Assembly (NCBI GenBank): GCA_037367405.1
Contig: JAZKJV010006950.1
Coordinates: 310,001-374,000 of the forward strand
Source of the DNA: Ottelia alismoides
Taxonomy: Eukaryota > Streptophyta > Magnoliopsida > Alismatales > Hydrocharitaceae
DNA: 64,000 nucleotides
Direction: 5' to 3'
How positions within the stretch are numbered: the first letter of the stretch is position 1; each line of letters opens with the position of its first letter. The notes under the pieces are model-generated. The model worked only from the letters and a program-made list of their open reading frames with translations. It was not told the DNA's origin and ran no database searches. Shown here piece by piece: positions 33,046 through 44,020 of this stretch. Made by a program: the position numbers and the translations under genes.

Positions 33046-33754
33046 ATGCCAGACAATAAAGTAGATATTCCATCCCTGGGTGCCTTCAACTGGATGGAAC
33101 GAATTATGAATTGTGGGCCATGCAGTTCATGAGTCTAATGCATTGTAATGACAAGAAGCATATCCTCAAACAAGAGGATCATGTCGACAAGACTGGGGTT
33201 AACGCCCGATGGGAGGCAGACGACGCTTATGCACGCGTATGGCTGTCTGGTACGGCATCCATGGAGATAGCCAATGATATATTAAGTCAGCCCACAACAA
33301 AGGCTATGTGGGATATTCTCGCCGCTACTTATTCTCCGGCGAAGAATGAGTTGAAGATTCTGTAACATCAGCACGACATCTTCACTTTGAAGCAGAATGG
33401 TCGTCCTCTGCATACTCTTTGCACTTCTCTAAGGGGTATGTTTGAGAAGTTACATGGTTACATTCCCTTGATTGCCACACCAGAGCAACTCAAGGCATAT
33501 AGGGATTCAGTCAATGATGACAAGGGTTTTTTTTAGCGACACTTGATCCTGAGTACGATGCTGCTAAGGCACTGATTCTTACTGATGCCGCCATACCTCC
33601 GATGGAGGAGGTGTATCGCAGGGTGAGCAGGCTCTCCATATCTTCTGGTAGTACTCAAATGTCTTAGTCGTCCTCAGCCATGGCAACATCCTGTGGTGGG
33701 GGGAGGAGGGGGCTACACAGTTTCGTGGTCAAGGTGGCCGTGGCAGAGGAGAGG
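33046..33754 (+). pseudogene. Copia gag, frame-shifted, cut by a solo LTR
   Basis: The gag start MPDNKVDIPSLGAF at 33046 is followed by a roughly 20-nt deletion relative to the sister element, so [15 protein letters not shown] lies in a different frame. That second frame (33111-33365) ends at a TAA, after which gag similarity continues ([18 protein letters not shown]) with more stops. The coding sequence stops at 33755, where the gypsy solo LTR inserted, and resumes at 36892. Confidence 0.87.
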
Positions 33755-36700
33755 GTGATGAATCCACGATTCATTAACTTTTCTGTCGCATTTTGTCTTA
33801 AAAATCCTTAACAAATGCATGTAAATATTCATTAATTTCCATCTTTTATCCAAATTCCATTCATGAATAAATATTCATTTTTAAGCATAAAAATATGTTA
33901 ATAAATAAAAGACTAAAAAAATAAAGAAAAGAAAAGAAGGCAGATTGAGAATATGTAAATATGTACAATATGACTTAGAAATGTAAATATAACTGCAAGA
34001 TATATTTATATAACCTAAACCCCAAGACCAAGTCAGCATGAATTGGTCGACAAACCAATAAGTAGGGGGAGATAAGGAAAGAAAACCCTAAAAATAAATT
34101 AAACCCCACTTTATATATTTATCACTAAATACCAAATAAATACAAAACTTCAACAAATTTTAATCAATTCATATGTATATATTTTTCACCCAACTCTTTT
34201 CCTAATTATTTCAAAAAATGTGTATAAAAATATAAAAATTAGTTAAAAATATTACCCTGTACATACACCAAGAAATCCTACTTGTAAATTGTCAAAATCT
34301 CAACTTCCGAACATCATAACTTCTTCATACGAACTCCAATTTCACTCTACTCACCTTTAAAGTTCATAAAATAATATTCTCTAATTAATAAAGTGGTTTC
34401 ATCGAATTCGGACTCCGTTTGCAAAAAGTCGGTTTTGGAACCAAATGACAACGGGGTTTCTGGGCTATTTATTTTATGTAGCACACATTATTTATAGTTT
34501 TCTTAATTTTATAATTTCTAAATAATTTCATGATCTTGTAATTTAATCCTAACTTATTTCATAATTTTTGGAGCTTATTTATTATTTTAATAAAATCAAA
34601 AACCCTAAATTACAGGTAAAAATGAACTGACTAATTACTACCTATATTTATTAATATATGTAAATTAATTTATTAAAATCCCCCAAAATGCACACAACCT
34701 TTATTTATTGTTCTAATAATTAAGAAAATATAAAATTAATTTTTAATTATCTATATATTAAATTAAAAATCCAAACCCTATTTATATATACATATTTATT
34801 AATATAATATTTATAATTTAAATAATATTTATTATTTATAAAAAGTAATTATTCCTTAAATTAGATAATTAATTTATTTACATTTCTTGTATTTATACCT
34901 ATTTAAAATAACATTAATTACTATTTATTATTGAATTTCCAAACATTTTCAATCATCTGGCCAACCAGGTGCTGACACGTGTCAGCACTTGGTTCATCTT
35001 CTTCAAAGAAGGCTGAACTGATTCTGTTCTGATCGGCCTCTTTCACCTATTTATCCCGCGCACCTTCTAACTACCTCCAATGATCTAAGCCATTGAAAAT
35101 CTTCTCCTAACTACCCTCTCCATCGCTAGCCCTTGGATTTTACTTGGGGAGCACGAATCTGATCTATAAAAACCTTTAAAGTCCGCCATTTTTGAACTAA
35201 CTTTCTCCAAACACATGTAGCTGCAACTCCAAGTGCCTGACCCCCATCCTTCTAAGCTTCGCTCCGTCTGACGTGGAGGTGACAGCTCCGATCAAGCGAG
35301 CTCGTGTGGAGGATGGATCATTGGAGGAGGTTCCAAGGCCACTAGCTGCCTTGCATCGCCGCCACAGCGCCGCGTTCCGCTCCGGCCAAGGTCGACCGTC
35401 GTGCACCATTTCGAGGTAAATACACCTCTGACTCATAGACCTATTCTTCCATCTTCTTCAAATTCTTTCTCGATTCTCGTGCCTTAATTAGCGTCGTTAA
35501 GCGCTATATTAGGAAACTTAATCCCTTATCTTAATCGCTAGATCAAATCCCACCTTCAAATCGTTCCAAATCTATTCAAATCGCGATGCCTTTTCTCGAA
35601 CATTCTCACGCAACTCTCAATAACTCTGGAAACGTGACTTTTCGAGCTTGCAAACATATCACCTCGTGGCCGATTCTTCGTGAATCGAGCACATAAATAT
35701 CGTATTTGCAGGTTCTTCCTCTGTCAGGAGCCATTTCCACGCATCTGGAAGCTTTCATCATCAAGGAAATCACAACTCAAAGACAGCTGCAACAAACTCT
35801 GGTCGCTCCAGGTTGCAGAGGACCTCCACCTTCATCGCCTTTCCTCCGCCGCTCGGAGTTGCCTCCGACCACCATCTACCGCGGGCGAGCTCGAGGGGTG
35901 GAGGAGCCACCCCTCTGGCCCCGTCGGAGAGCCAAAGCTTTCGTTGGCTGATCAAGAGAAATCGGAGAAGACGCCCACATCACCAGCGAGCCAAACAACT
36001 TCAAGAACTTGAAGAACGCCAGGTCGCACAGGCTTGCGACACGTGGCACATTCTGAAGCGTCGATCAACGCCTCTACGATCTAATCTCAGCCCTTCAAAC
36101 TGAACCGGCGGGAATTTTGCACACTAACTCCAGAAGATTTCCATAATTTACCCCTGCTCCAGAAGGTTTCCAGAAATAATATTTAGGTCCCTCCGCAATG
36201 ACCTAAATGTAAGAACTTTTATTTCTCCTTCAAAACAGTCCTTGTTCAGGACCATTTTGCAACAATTTTTAGTTTTCTTGCGCTTATACCCCTGGGCTGT
36301 AGGGGATATTTTTGGACCTATTTTTGACCTTATTTTTCGTAGTTTTTCTTGGGGTAGTTACACAACTATCTCTGCAAGTTTTCATCGATTTTTCGTGTGT
36401 TTTTGTCGTGTCTTTATCGTGTTTTGAATCGTCGCAAACCGACTTCGTTTTGGTTTGTTTTCATGTGTAGTCCGAGCCGTTGCTCGGCTTTTTACCTACT
36501 ATACTATATCACCTATATTTTACCTATATTCTACCTATTACTTAATAAATAAATCTTGTGAAAAACATCCCTTTGAAAATTAGATAAAAATTGGAAAAGA
36601 TTAAAATCAAATAAAAAAATTAAAAATAAAAAATCAATAAAACTTGTATCTTCCCTTTGATTGCTTTAAGAAGAGATAAAAATAAATCACAAGAATATTT

Positions 36701-36896
36701 TCTCTTAAAAAATCAAAGTAATCTATTCTGCCTCCTTGAGTTCGACCCAGGCACACTCACCTGGTAAAATAAATAGTGTAGGTTTTTCTTCTGAAAACCG
36801 AATTTTTTTGATCGACTGAGGTCTTTTCGCGGCTTTTTCTACATCGACAATCTCTTCTCTAAAAAGTCACGATCTAATTTTAGCTCCATCAGAGGG
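33751..36896. repeat. Gypsy solo LTR with exact GAGGG duplication
   Basis: The LTR is 33756-36891 (3,136 bp). It starts TGATGAATCCACGATTCAT, ends CTCCATCA, and is flanked by GAGGG at 33751-33755 and 36892-36896. The ends resemble the start of the gypsy LTRs at 48883 and 62048, so it is a divergent relative. The right boundary is confirmed because copia zinc-knuckle sequence ([18 protein letters not shown]) resumes right after it. Inside are a perfect 20-bp palindrome with a CACGTG core at 34969-34988 and a CCTCCTTGAGTTCGACCCAG segment also found near 52290 in the full element. Confidence 0.92.
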
Positions 36897-37011
36897 TAGT
36901 CGACCTCCTCGTCAGCCTTGTACTTAATGTCACATGCCATGTCACTCTGAGGAAACATGTTATTCCAAGCATGGATTCCCAGCTTCAGCACGTGCGCAGA
37001 GCAGATCCAGC
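36897..37011 (+). pseudogene. Copia zinc-knuckle remnant between two insertions
   Basis: On the + strand one frame reads [20 protein letters not shown], matching the sister element's knuckle and following linker at 23360-23430. This 115-bp island is all that is left between the solo LTR and the hAT element. Confidence 0.85.
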
Positions 37012-37663
37012 TAGGGTTGGGCATCGGGCCGGGTCGGGTCGGGTTTGAGTTGGCCCGGCCCAAGCCTATTTAAGTATATGGGCTAATGGGTTGGGCCTAG
37101 GCCCATTTTATTTTCAAAAATCAGGCCCAAGCCCAAACCCGTCCCAAACAAAATGGGTCGGGTTCGGGTCGGGTCGGCCCAATTTAACACCTATGTATAC
37201 CAATATCATTTCTTCCATTCTTCTTGCATTTGTGTGGTTGTTTCTTATGCATGTGTGCATGTTTAAAACTATAAGCATGCTAACTAATTTGTGATTTTAA
37301 CATTAGTTGTATGTTAGAAATAGAAATGTGGTAAAAATATGGCGACTTAAACCACCATTCAATTCACCATTACATATTCTATTGTAGATGCGGGCACTAT
37401 GACCCAATACAGATTAGTTACTTACAGTTGTACATGCTCTAACACTTGAGGGCACATATTCCATTCTTGCATATTAATGTAATAATCTTGTATATTAATG
37501 TAATAATATCCTCAATCCACGTTAATGGGTATGATTATTAATGTGTCTAAGCATTTATTCTACACTCGAATAAGAATATTAAAGTTAGAACATGGTATTT
37601 GGAGAACATGAATATAATTGATATAATTATACCGTACTAGATATGAATATACTTGCTTTAGAA
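37012..37663. mobile_element. Truncated second copy of the TAGGGTTGGGCAT hAT element
   Basis: It starts TAGGGTTGGGCATCGGGCC and matches 6616-7280 over its length. It then breaks off at GCTTTAGAATG, where copia sequence (VARLREIM) resumes. The right inverted repeat, the second duplication and roughly 50 bp of copia are therefore deleted. The left octamer before it is GATCCAGC. Confidence 0.9.
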
Positions 37664-39450
37664 TGTGGCGAGGCTCAGGGAGATTATGCCTACTCCTGAG
37701 TCAACTAGCTCTCCTTCAGGTTCCTCAGAGGTAGCTGCCTCTGCATCAGCGTCCACTTCAGGTATAGCATATGCCTTTACTAGTTGTTACATGACAAATT
37801 TGTTAGAATGGATCATGGATTCAAGAGCCTCTCATCATCTCTGTGGTGATAGAGGACAGTTTAGTACTTACAGTCCGATTCAATCAGGTTGATTAGTTGT
37901 GATAGCAGATGGGACATACTCTCCCATCACTAGTCAGGGGGAGGTGCAGTTAACTCCCTCAATGCTGCTTTAGAATGTCCTTTATGCACCTACATTTTCT
38001 ATGAATTTATTATCAATTAGTCAAATCACCAAGGATTTACACTGTCGTTCCATATTTGATCCTTCTGCTCTTGTGTTTCAGGACATTCTTACGGGCAGGG
38101 TGATTGCTTTTGACCCTGAGCAAGGAGGTCTTTAGAGACTGGTACAATCTCCTTATGTTGGTGCATCTTCTCTTTATACTGGATCGGTTTCACCCTATGT
38201 GTGCCGTCTTCGGTTTGGTCACTTCCTCTGCAAAAGTTGTATCATGTTTTTCCTCAGATTTCTCCCCGTTCTACCTTTCAGTGCGAGGCATGCCAGTTTG
38301 GGAAGCATCATTAGTCCACATTTCAGAGTCGTCACGGTCGAAGTAGTCATAGTTTCTTTGAGTTGATTTATTTTGATATTTGGGGTCCCAGTCGTGTCCC
38401 AGACCATCATGGACTTAGGTTTTACCTTGTTGCTGTCGATGAGTTTTCAAGATTATCGTGGGTCTTTCTTCTTAAGTACAAGTCTGTTGCTGGCCATGTT
38501 ATCCAGTTTTTTATTAATGAAATAAGGAATATTTTTTCAGCGAATGTCAAGTTTATACGTTTTGATAATGCTCTTGAATTATGTAGTACTCAGCTTTCCT
38601 AGTTCCTTAGATCTTGTGGTATTGTTCATCAGATGTCTTGTGTGTATACTTTCCAACAGAATGGGGTGACTGAACGAAAACACCTTCACCTTTTAGATGT
38701 TACTGGGACCCTTTTGATTCAGAGTCGTGCTCCTCACTCGTACTTGGGGACACAGTTCTAACAGCTTGTTACCTGGTGAATCGTATACCTTCGTCGTTCT
38801 TGATTGTGTTTCCCGAGATGGATCTTTTCTCCTTGACGCCTCGTGTTTTCGGGTTCGTCGCGTTCGTTCATCAGACGTCTCCAGGTCTTGACTAGTTGTC
38901 TCCTAGAGTTGTCAGGTGTGTGTTTGTTGGGTATTCTAATACCCAAAAGGATATTGTTGCTTTGACCCTGTTCGACGAAGGTACTATGCTAGTGCAGATG
39001 TCACTTTCTTTGAGTCCATTACATATTTCTCTCCGATAGGTGACAAGCTCATTCCTTCAAAGAATGAGGAAGAGATCTATATGCTTCTATCTCTAGTTTT
39101 GTCTACTTCAAACTCCACGCCACTACCATCTTCTCCTCCACCGTCACCACCACCACCACCTGCTCCACCACCTATCACGTCTACTTTCTTTCCGCAGGTT
39201 TATTAGCGCCAACCTCGTGCTCATGTGCCTCCTCCATCATCCAACATGCCCAAGGTATGTCCCGAGCATTTGAGTTCTTCTAATGGCACTGGTGATTTGA
39301 GTGTGCAGCTTGAGGTGTAGGATGCCATGGAGGATGCACCTTCTGTAATTGTTGAGGACTTGGATGTGTCTATTGCTATACGGAAGAAGAGGCGTGCATG
39401 CACTATGCATCCTCTTTCTTCACATGTTTCTCTAGCACGTCTCTCCGACG
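37664..39450 (+). pseudogene. Copia protease, integrase and linker, many stops
   Basis: The protease motif reads DSRASHH at about 37818, with Arg in place of the usual Gly. Integrase is visible as [14 protein letters not shown] (first Asp, about 38375), RFDNALELC (second Asp) and NGVTERKHLHLLD (Glu). The zinc HHCC part is scrambled by frame changes, and the segment from 38760 to 39320 has frequent stops. After the Pro-rich linker an RT-proximal piece (EDLDVSIAIRKKRRAC) reappears in frame at 39327-39420. Confidence 0.85.
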
Positions 39451-40194
39451 ATTTTCAGGGGTGGATTACCAAGATAACTTTTCTTCGGTTGCGTGTCATT
39501 CTACGCTGCGGATTCTTCTTGTTGTTGCAGTGGTATGTGATTGGCCACTTTTCCAATTAGATGTCAAGAATGCATTTTTATATGGAGATCTGCAGGAGGA
39601 CGTTTACATGCATCAACCATCAGGGTTTGCTGCTGAGGGGGAGTGTAGGATGGTATGCCATCTCCACAAGGCCATATATGACCTTAAGCAGAGTCCGAGG
39701 GCATGGTTTCAGAAGCTCTCAGAGTTGATTGAACAGAACGGGTTTGTCAGATCTATTACAGATCATTCTCTCTTTGTTAAGAGAGCTCAGCGAGGTACGA
39801 TTGGTGTTCTAGTTTATGTTGATGATATTATTGTTACTGGCAACGATGAAAAGGCCATTCAGGAGGCTACGGATTTCCTTGGATGGTAGTTTGTGACTAA
39901 GGATCTTGGCAAGTTACGTTACTTCCTTGGCTTGGAGTTTGCACGAAATCAGCAGGGTATGGTTATGATGCAAAGGAAGTATGTTATTGACCTTCTATCT
40001 GAGATATGCATGACAGGATGTAGACCTGCCACTACACCAATGGATCCTAATGCTAGGCTCTATGATGATGACTTTGAGGAGGTGGATAAGAGACGGTATA
40101 GAGAGCTAGTGGGGAAGTTGCTGTATATTACTATTACCATGCCTGATAATTTTTTTGCTGTCAGCAGAGTCAGTCAGTTTAATGGAGCAACCCA
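39451..40194 (+). pseudogene. Copia reverse transcriptase with N-terminal deletion
   Basis: Joining DDFQG to VDYQDNFSSVACHS shows that about 300 nt of RT present in the sister element are deleted here. The remainder is well preserved: [30 protein letters not shown], and the catalytic YVDDIIVTG at 39815-39841. One TAG at 39887-39889 splits the frame. The end is interrupted by the hAT MITE at 40203. Confidence 0.9.
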
Positions 40195-40435
40195 GACATG
40201 CCCAAGGCCTTAAATGTCGGTTTCGGTCATCATTTCGGTATCGACCAAAACAGAATTTCGATGGAATTTCGGTGGAATTTCGACCGAAATTTCGGTCATT
40301 CGGTCATTTTTTGTACTAGCACCCCCATATTTCGGTCATTTCGGTCATTTCGGTCAAATTTCGATTTCGACTGGATATCGATATTCGACAGACATTCGAC
40401 CGAATTTCGTTGAAATTTGAGGCCATGGACATGCC
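40195..40435. mobile_element. 225-bp hAT MITE with TTTCGGTCA arrays
   Basis: The element is 40203-40427, flanked by exact GACATGCC duplications at 40195-40202 and 40428-40435. Termini CAAGGCCTTAAAT and, inverted, CATGGCCTCAAAT are the inverted repeats. Nearly the whole interior is made of TTTCGGTCA/ATTTCGACC-type motifs. It splits copia RT-RNase H between CP and MDAI. The ORFs running through it are artefacts of the repeats. Confidence 0.93.
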
Positions 40436-41067
40436 CACATGGATGCAATCATCATGATCTTAAGATATCTGAAGTATTCTCCAGGTGCATGTCTTCTTTT
40501 CAGAAGAGATACGCCTTTTACAGTCACGTGATGTGCACATGCAGATTATGCTGGGTGTCCCAAGGACATGAAGTCCACTTCGGGCTTTACTGTGTTTGTT
40601 GGTAGCTCATTGGTTTCATGGAAGAGTAAGAAACATACAATTGTTGTTCGATCTAGCGTTGAATCCGAATATAGGGCCATGACCAAGGGAGCACGGAAAT
40701 GATGTGGGTCAAGTTAGTCCTAACTGACTTAACTATTGAGTGCCTCTTCATATGCATCTCAATTATGATAATCAAGCATCTCTATTCATTGCTAATAATC
40801 CAGCCTTCCATGAGAGAACGAAACACATTGAAGTAGATTATCATTACACTCATGATTTGATCCAAAAGGGGCTTATTTGCACTTCTCATTGAAGCAACTC
40901 TGTTCATTGAAGCAGCTCTGTTCATTGAGGGCTTATTTCCACTTCTCATGTTGCATCAGGAGATCAGATTGCGGACATGTTTACCAAAGCTCTTGCAAGG
41001 GGTTCTTTTCACCGTTGTTGTTCCAAGTTGAGCATGATAGATATATATGCTCCAGCTTGAGGGGGAG
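40436..41067 (+). pseudogene. Copia RNase H remnant and polypurine tract
   Basis: Pieces include ILRYLKYSPG, STSGFTVFVGSSLVSWKS with a lost frame, SVESEYRAM and DMFTKALARG, all with frame changes. At 40870-40950 the sequence is locally duplicated (CATTGAAGCA-CTCTGTT twice, flanked by two copies of GGGCTTATTT-CACTTCTCAT). The segment ends in GAGGGGGAG before the 3' LTR. Confidence 0.85.
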
Positions 41068-41212
41068 TGTTGAGATATTCATATCTCTATGTCTTTGTTT
41101 ATGTTTTCCTACTTCTTGAGTATATTTTATGTAATTTTCCCTCAGAGTTTTTCTCCTATATAAAAGCTAGGGTTAAGAGGAATACCATCTTTTCATTCCA
41201 ACCTTTTTCACA
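41068..41212 (+). repeat. 3' LTR of the second copia element
   Basis: 145 bp, matching 32381-32529 with a few substitutions and a small deletion. Confidence 0.93.
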
Positions 41213-41217
41213 CTAAA

Positions 41218-42000
41218 AATCATCTTAATGCATATATACATTTCCTCCTTTAGTTCCCTATTAAAGAAGGAAATTGTCATATCCATTTGAAATGATTCCA
41301 GATCTATAAATACAACTATTACTAAGATTACCCTTATCAATGCAAGCTTAGCTATCAGAGAGTATGTTTCTTAAAGGGTTGTTTCAACATTTTGAGTATG
41401 ACATTTAATATTTCTTTATATTATCAGCAATATCATCCACCTAATACTTTTTCTCGATTATCCGCTTACAACATATGGATTGCCTACTTTCTGGCTAACC
41501 AATTGATTTTCTAATTTTGTTTTTACTTATGCCTTGTATCTCTCGAATGTTTCAAAGCTTATATTTTTCTTCATAGGAAATATACATATGAGAATTTCAA
41601 GTAATTGTTAATGACATAAAATATAATTTTCTTATATGTGTATTAATAGTTGGTGGTTCACACGCACACTGCATGCACATGCACGTCCACCTACGCACAC
41701 GCATGAGCATGCGCACTTGCGCATACTTATGACTTATAATCACTTGGTTATCCTCCTTTTAAGAAAGATTCTTTTGTCATTTTATCGGTAAAAACAATGT
41801 TTGCATGGTAATGTTCTTGCACATGTAGTGTTTGGTAATATGTTAATCTTAACCATTTGATCTATTTTTAAGTTCCCTAGATGCCCTTGTCTTTTGTGTC
41901 GCAAACCATAATCAGACAAATTAAATAGAATGCTCGCCAAATTGAGGTATAAAATTTTCCTTGACAGAGATATTATCCTTTCCCATTTATACACAATTTA
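41218..42000 (-). pseudogene. Old copia relic, right portion: RT and pre-integrase
   Basis: On the minus strand a piece resembling MDVKTAFLNG (MDMTISFFNREL) lies at about 41260-41310. LRHKRQGHLGNLKIDQMVK, the gag-pre-integrase zinc motif, lies at about 41840-41920. These are the expected upstream continuations of the relic at 30690-32375 once the inserted copia is removed. The integrase core is not recognisable. Confidence 0.7.
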
Positions 42001-42220
42001 AAATCAAACTTCAAAATCTTTATTTGGATGCAACTTTTCCTTAGCGGAAGTTTATTTTCTTATTAAAGAGTTGGTTTAGAGACAAGATGAAAGGGTCTAA
42101 AAGTAATGACAAAGTCCAATTAAATTTAATCTCCAATATCTCTTGGCTTAAGGCTCTGTTTAGTTTGGGATTGTAGTCAAGGAATCAATGCCTTTTTAAG
42201 GCGTTAGCCTTGGTTAAGTT

Positions 42221-42467
42221 AGGGCCCGTTCGGTAGGAGAATAAGCAGGAATAAGGATGGGGAATAAGGGGAATAAGGGTCTATTCTCCGTTCGGCTGGA
42301 AGATAAGAATAAGGAGAATAAGGTGAAATAAAGGTAGGTAAGGTGGGATAAAGATAGGAATAAGAGTGAAATAAGATGAAATAATGTGGAATAGTCGTAC
42401 TACAGGGAAGCGTGTTGGGGGCTTATTCCCCTTATTCCATTCCGCCTTATACCCCAAACGAACAGGG
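42221..42467. mobile_element. MITE with GGGCCCGTTCGG / CAAACGAACAGGG ends
   Basis: The left end AGGGCCCGTTCGGTAGGAGA and the right end, inverted as CCCTGTTCGTTTGGGGTA, form imperfect inverted repeats. The arms are dominated by GGAATAAGG and GGGGAATAAG motifs. It is about 247 bp long with no coding potential. I could not see a clear target duplication, so the superfamily is open. Confidence 0.65.
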
Positions 42468-42910
42468 ATGGAATGAGTACAAATTTACTCCCCCTCCACA
42501 AACTCCTCTATGCCATCATATTTAAACGTTTTCCTGGCGATGCTTTCTAGGAAAAGGGAAGTCTTGGGTGGAATAAATTTAACCAAAATCTGGTATGGAA
42601 CACTGAAGTTGCTCCCTTCCATTTCCAAAGGTATCAGTTGACCACTGAGCCACTGGTCGGGACAGTAGGGAATGAGATATAGTCGTTCTCACAAGTTAGA
42701 GTAGAATCTTCTAATGACTGTTGTAGGAATGCAATTTCCCTCTCGAGAGTGTTCCCAGTTCTGGAAAAGCGAGCCCTGGACTGCCTATTCGTGTCACGTA
42801 AAGTATTCCAGATTTTCAACAGTAAAAACTTAGCGAGTCACAAGCAGTAGGCCGAATGACTCAAGGTTTAAAATCTGAAAAATGTAAATTTTACAAATCT
42901 TTAAAATATA
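42468..42910. other. Unassigned DNA left of the cob fragment
   Basis: A 61-codon minus-strand frame (42634-42819) has ordinary composition (FSRTGNTLEREIAFLQQSLE) but no family I recognise. The segment may be part of the same mitochondrial insert or unrelated nuclear DNA. Confidence 0.35.
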
Positions 42911-43600
42911 AATCCGCTGGTAAAACGAGTGCTATTGCGGCTACACCTCCCGATTTGTCAGGTATACTTCGAAGAATGGCATAGATCGGTAGGAAATACC
43001 ATTCCGGCACAATATGAGGCGGGGTAGACATCGGATTAGCAGGTATATAATTGTCGGGATGCCCCAAAACATTAGGAGCATAAAAAAGCAAAATGGAAAA
43101 AAAAGATAGAAAAGGCTACCCAACCTACTAGATCCTTTACATAAAAAGAAGGGTAAAAAGCACTATTATATAATCACTTCTTCCTTACCTTAGACCACCT
43201 CACGTGGTCAAGATAGGAATGGGGTCTTTGCGTACTCGAAAAAGGAGTGGAATATATAATAGGCCCCTCGAAGACTCCGGATCAAAGCTTTTTCATTAAC
43301 GATTTTTGATTAGCTCCTGGGATAGCTACCACTCACCCACTTCGCACCCCCTTTCTATCTAGTTCTAGGTTCTTCATTTGATCCAGCTTACTTTTCTTTC
43401 TTTCCAGTCGAAGTCCCACTATGGAATCCTAGGAAAAAGACCCCCGGGCGAAAAGGAAAGAGTATCTCGCTTTTGGCATTGCTGGCCTACCTCTTCGAAT
43501 CGGACTTCGGTTACATTATGTGAAGGAACGGGTTTCATCGTTTGCAAGTTCGGTTTAAAGGACATCAATTTCTTAATCTTCTCTGAATTGTGTCATGACT
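42911..43600. other. Mitochondrial DNA insert (NUMT) with cob fragment
   Basis: The left 250 bp are cytochrome b; the rest (about 43170-43600) has the look of plant mitochondrial non-coding DNA but no identifiable gene. The junction inside the insert suggests either a rearranged mitochondrial source or two joined pieces. The right limit near 43600 is approximate. Confidence 0.65.
42915..43165 (-). pseudogene. cob: Mitochondrial cytochrome b (cob) fragment, frame-shifted
   Basis: Cytochrome b is the mitochondrial complex III subunit that carries the quinone sites. Minus-strand translation gives [12 protein letters not shown], then in another frame [39 protein letters not shown] and GGVAAIALV, where similarity stops. 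PEWY is the conserved Qo-site motif. The frame change lies in a run of eight T at 43097-43104 (read as A on the + strand) where seven would keep the frame. Only about 80 of the roughly 390 residues are present and no start or stop is included. It is a dead nuclear copy. Confidence 0.93.
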
Positions 43601-43610
43601 CATGAGGGTT

Positions 43611-44020
43611 ATGTTGATTTTATTGTGGAAAAACTATTATATTCTAAAAGCCTCCAGCAAGGACAACAACCCTTGTGAGCTTATGCATGATGGCTAGTTA
43701 GTAGGCTTCAAAAGATTGTTGCTCTTTTATTGGAGGTTAGTCTCCATAAGTTAGGGTAAGCAATCCTGAAGGGCACGAATAAATCTGTCAAACGATTCAA
43801 GCAGTCGACCTCATGGTCCGGTAGTTGCGTGCGTCGGTGGTTGTGCGGTGCCACATCTCAAGGGGCATGGATGGTGAGGGATGGATGGTGGACACCTTAT
43901 AGCAAACCTCCTTCGGGAGGGGAAAATACTCACCCATCGAACAAGTTATTTCGCTTTTGGGATCCCTCTGTCGACCTATACTACTACTCTCTTGATCCGA
44001 AGCACAATCTCTTCTTTACA
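43611..44020 (+). repeat. Copia 5' LTR, right end certain, left end uncertain
   Basis: The sequence ends TTCTTTACA at 44020 directly before TGGTATTAGAGCCACG, a standard copia primer-binding site. That makes the preceding stretch an LTR. TGTTGATTTTATTG at about 43612 is a possible start, but no second LTR copy is in the window to test it. Confidence 0.5.

Larger units (their letters stand above)
32376..41217 (+). mobile_element. Second full-length Ty1/copia element with three insertions
   Basis: The element is 32381-41212, flanked by exact CTAAA duplications at 32376-32380 and 41213-41217. LTRs are 32381-32529 and 41068-41212; the primer site TGGTATCATAGC starts at 32530 and the polypurine tract GAGGGGGAG ends at 41067. 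Gag, zinc knuckle, protease, integrase, RT and RNase H are recognisable in order and belong to the same lineage as the copia at 17.6-24.7 kb. A gypsy solo LTR (33756-36891), a hAT element (37012-37663) and a hAT MITE (40203-40427) interrupt it, and deletions removed part of the zinc-knuckle linker and the first third of RT. It is dead. Confidence 0.95.

Noticed and set aside
36839..37063. 74-codon minus-strand ORF at the solo LTR edge
   Set aside because: It spans the LTR end, the duplication, the copia zinc-knuckle remnant in antisense and the hAT terminus, so it is a chance frame across four unrelated pieces.
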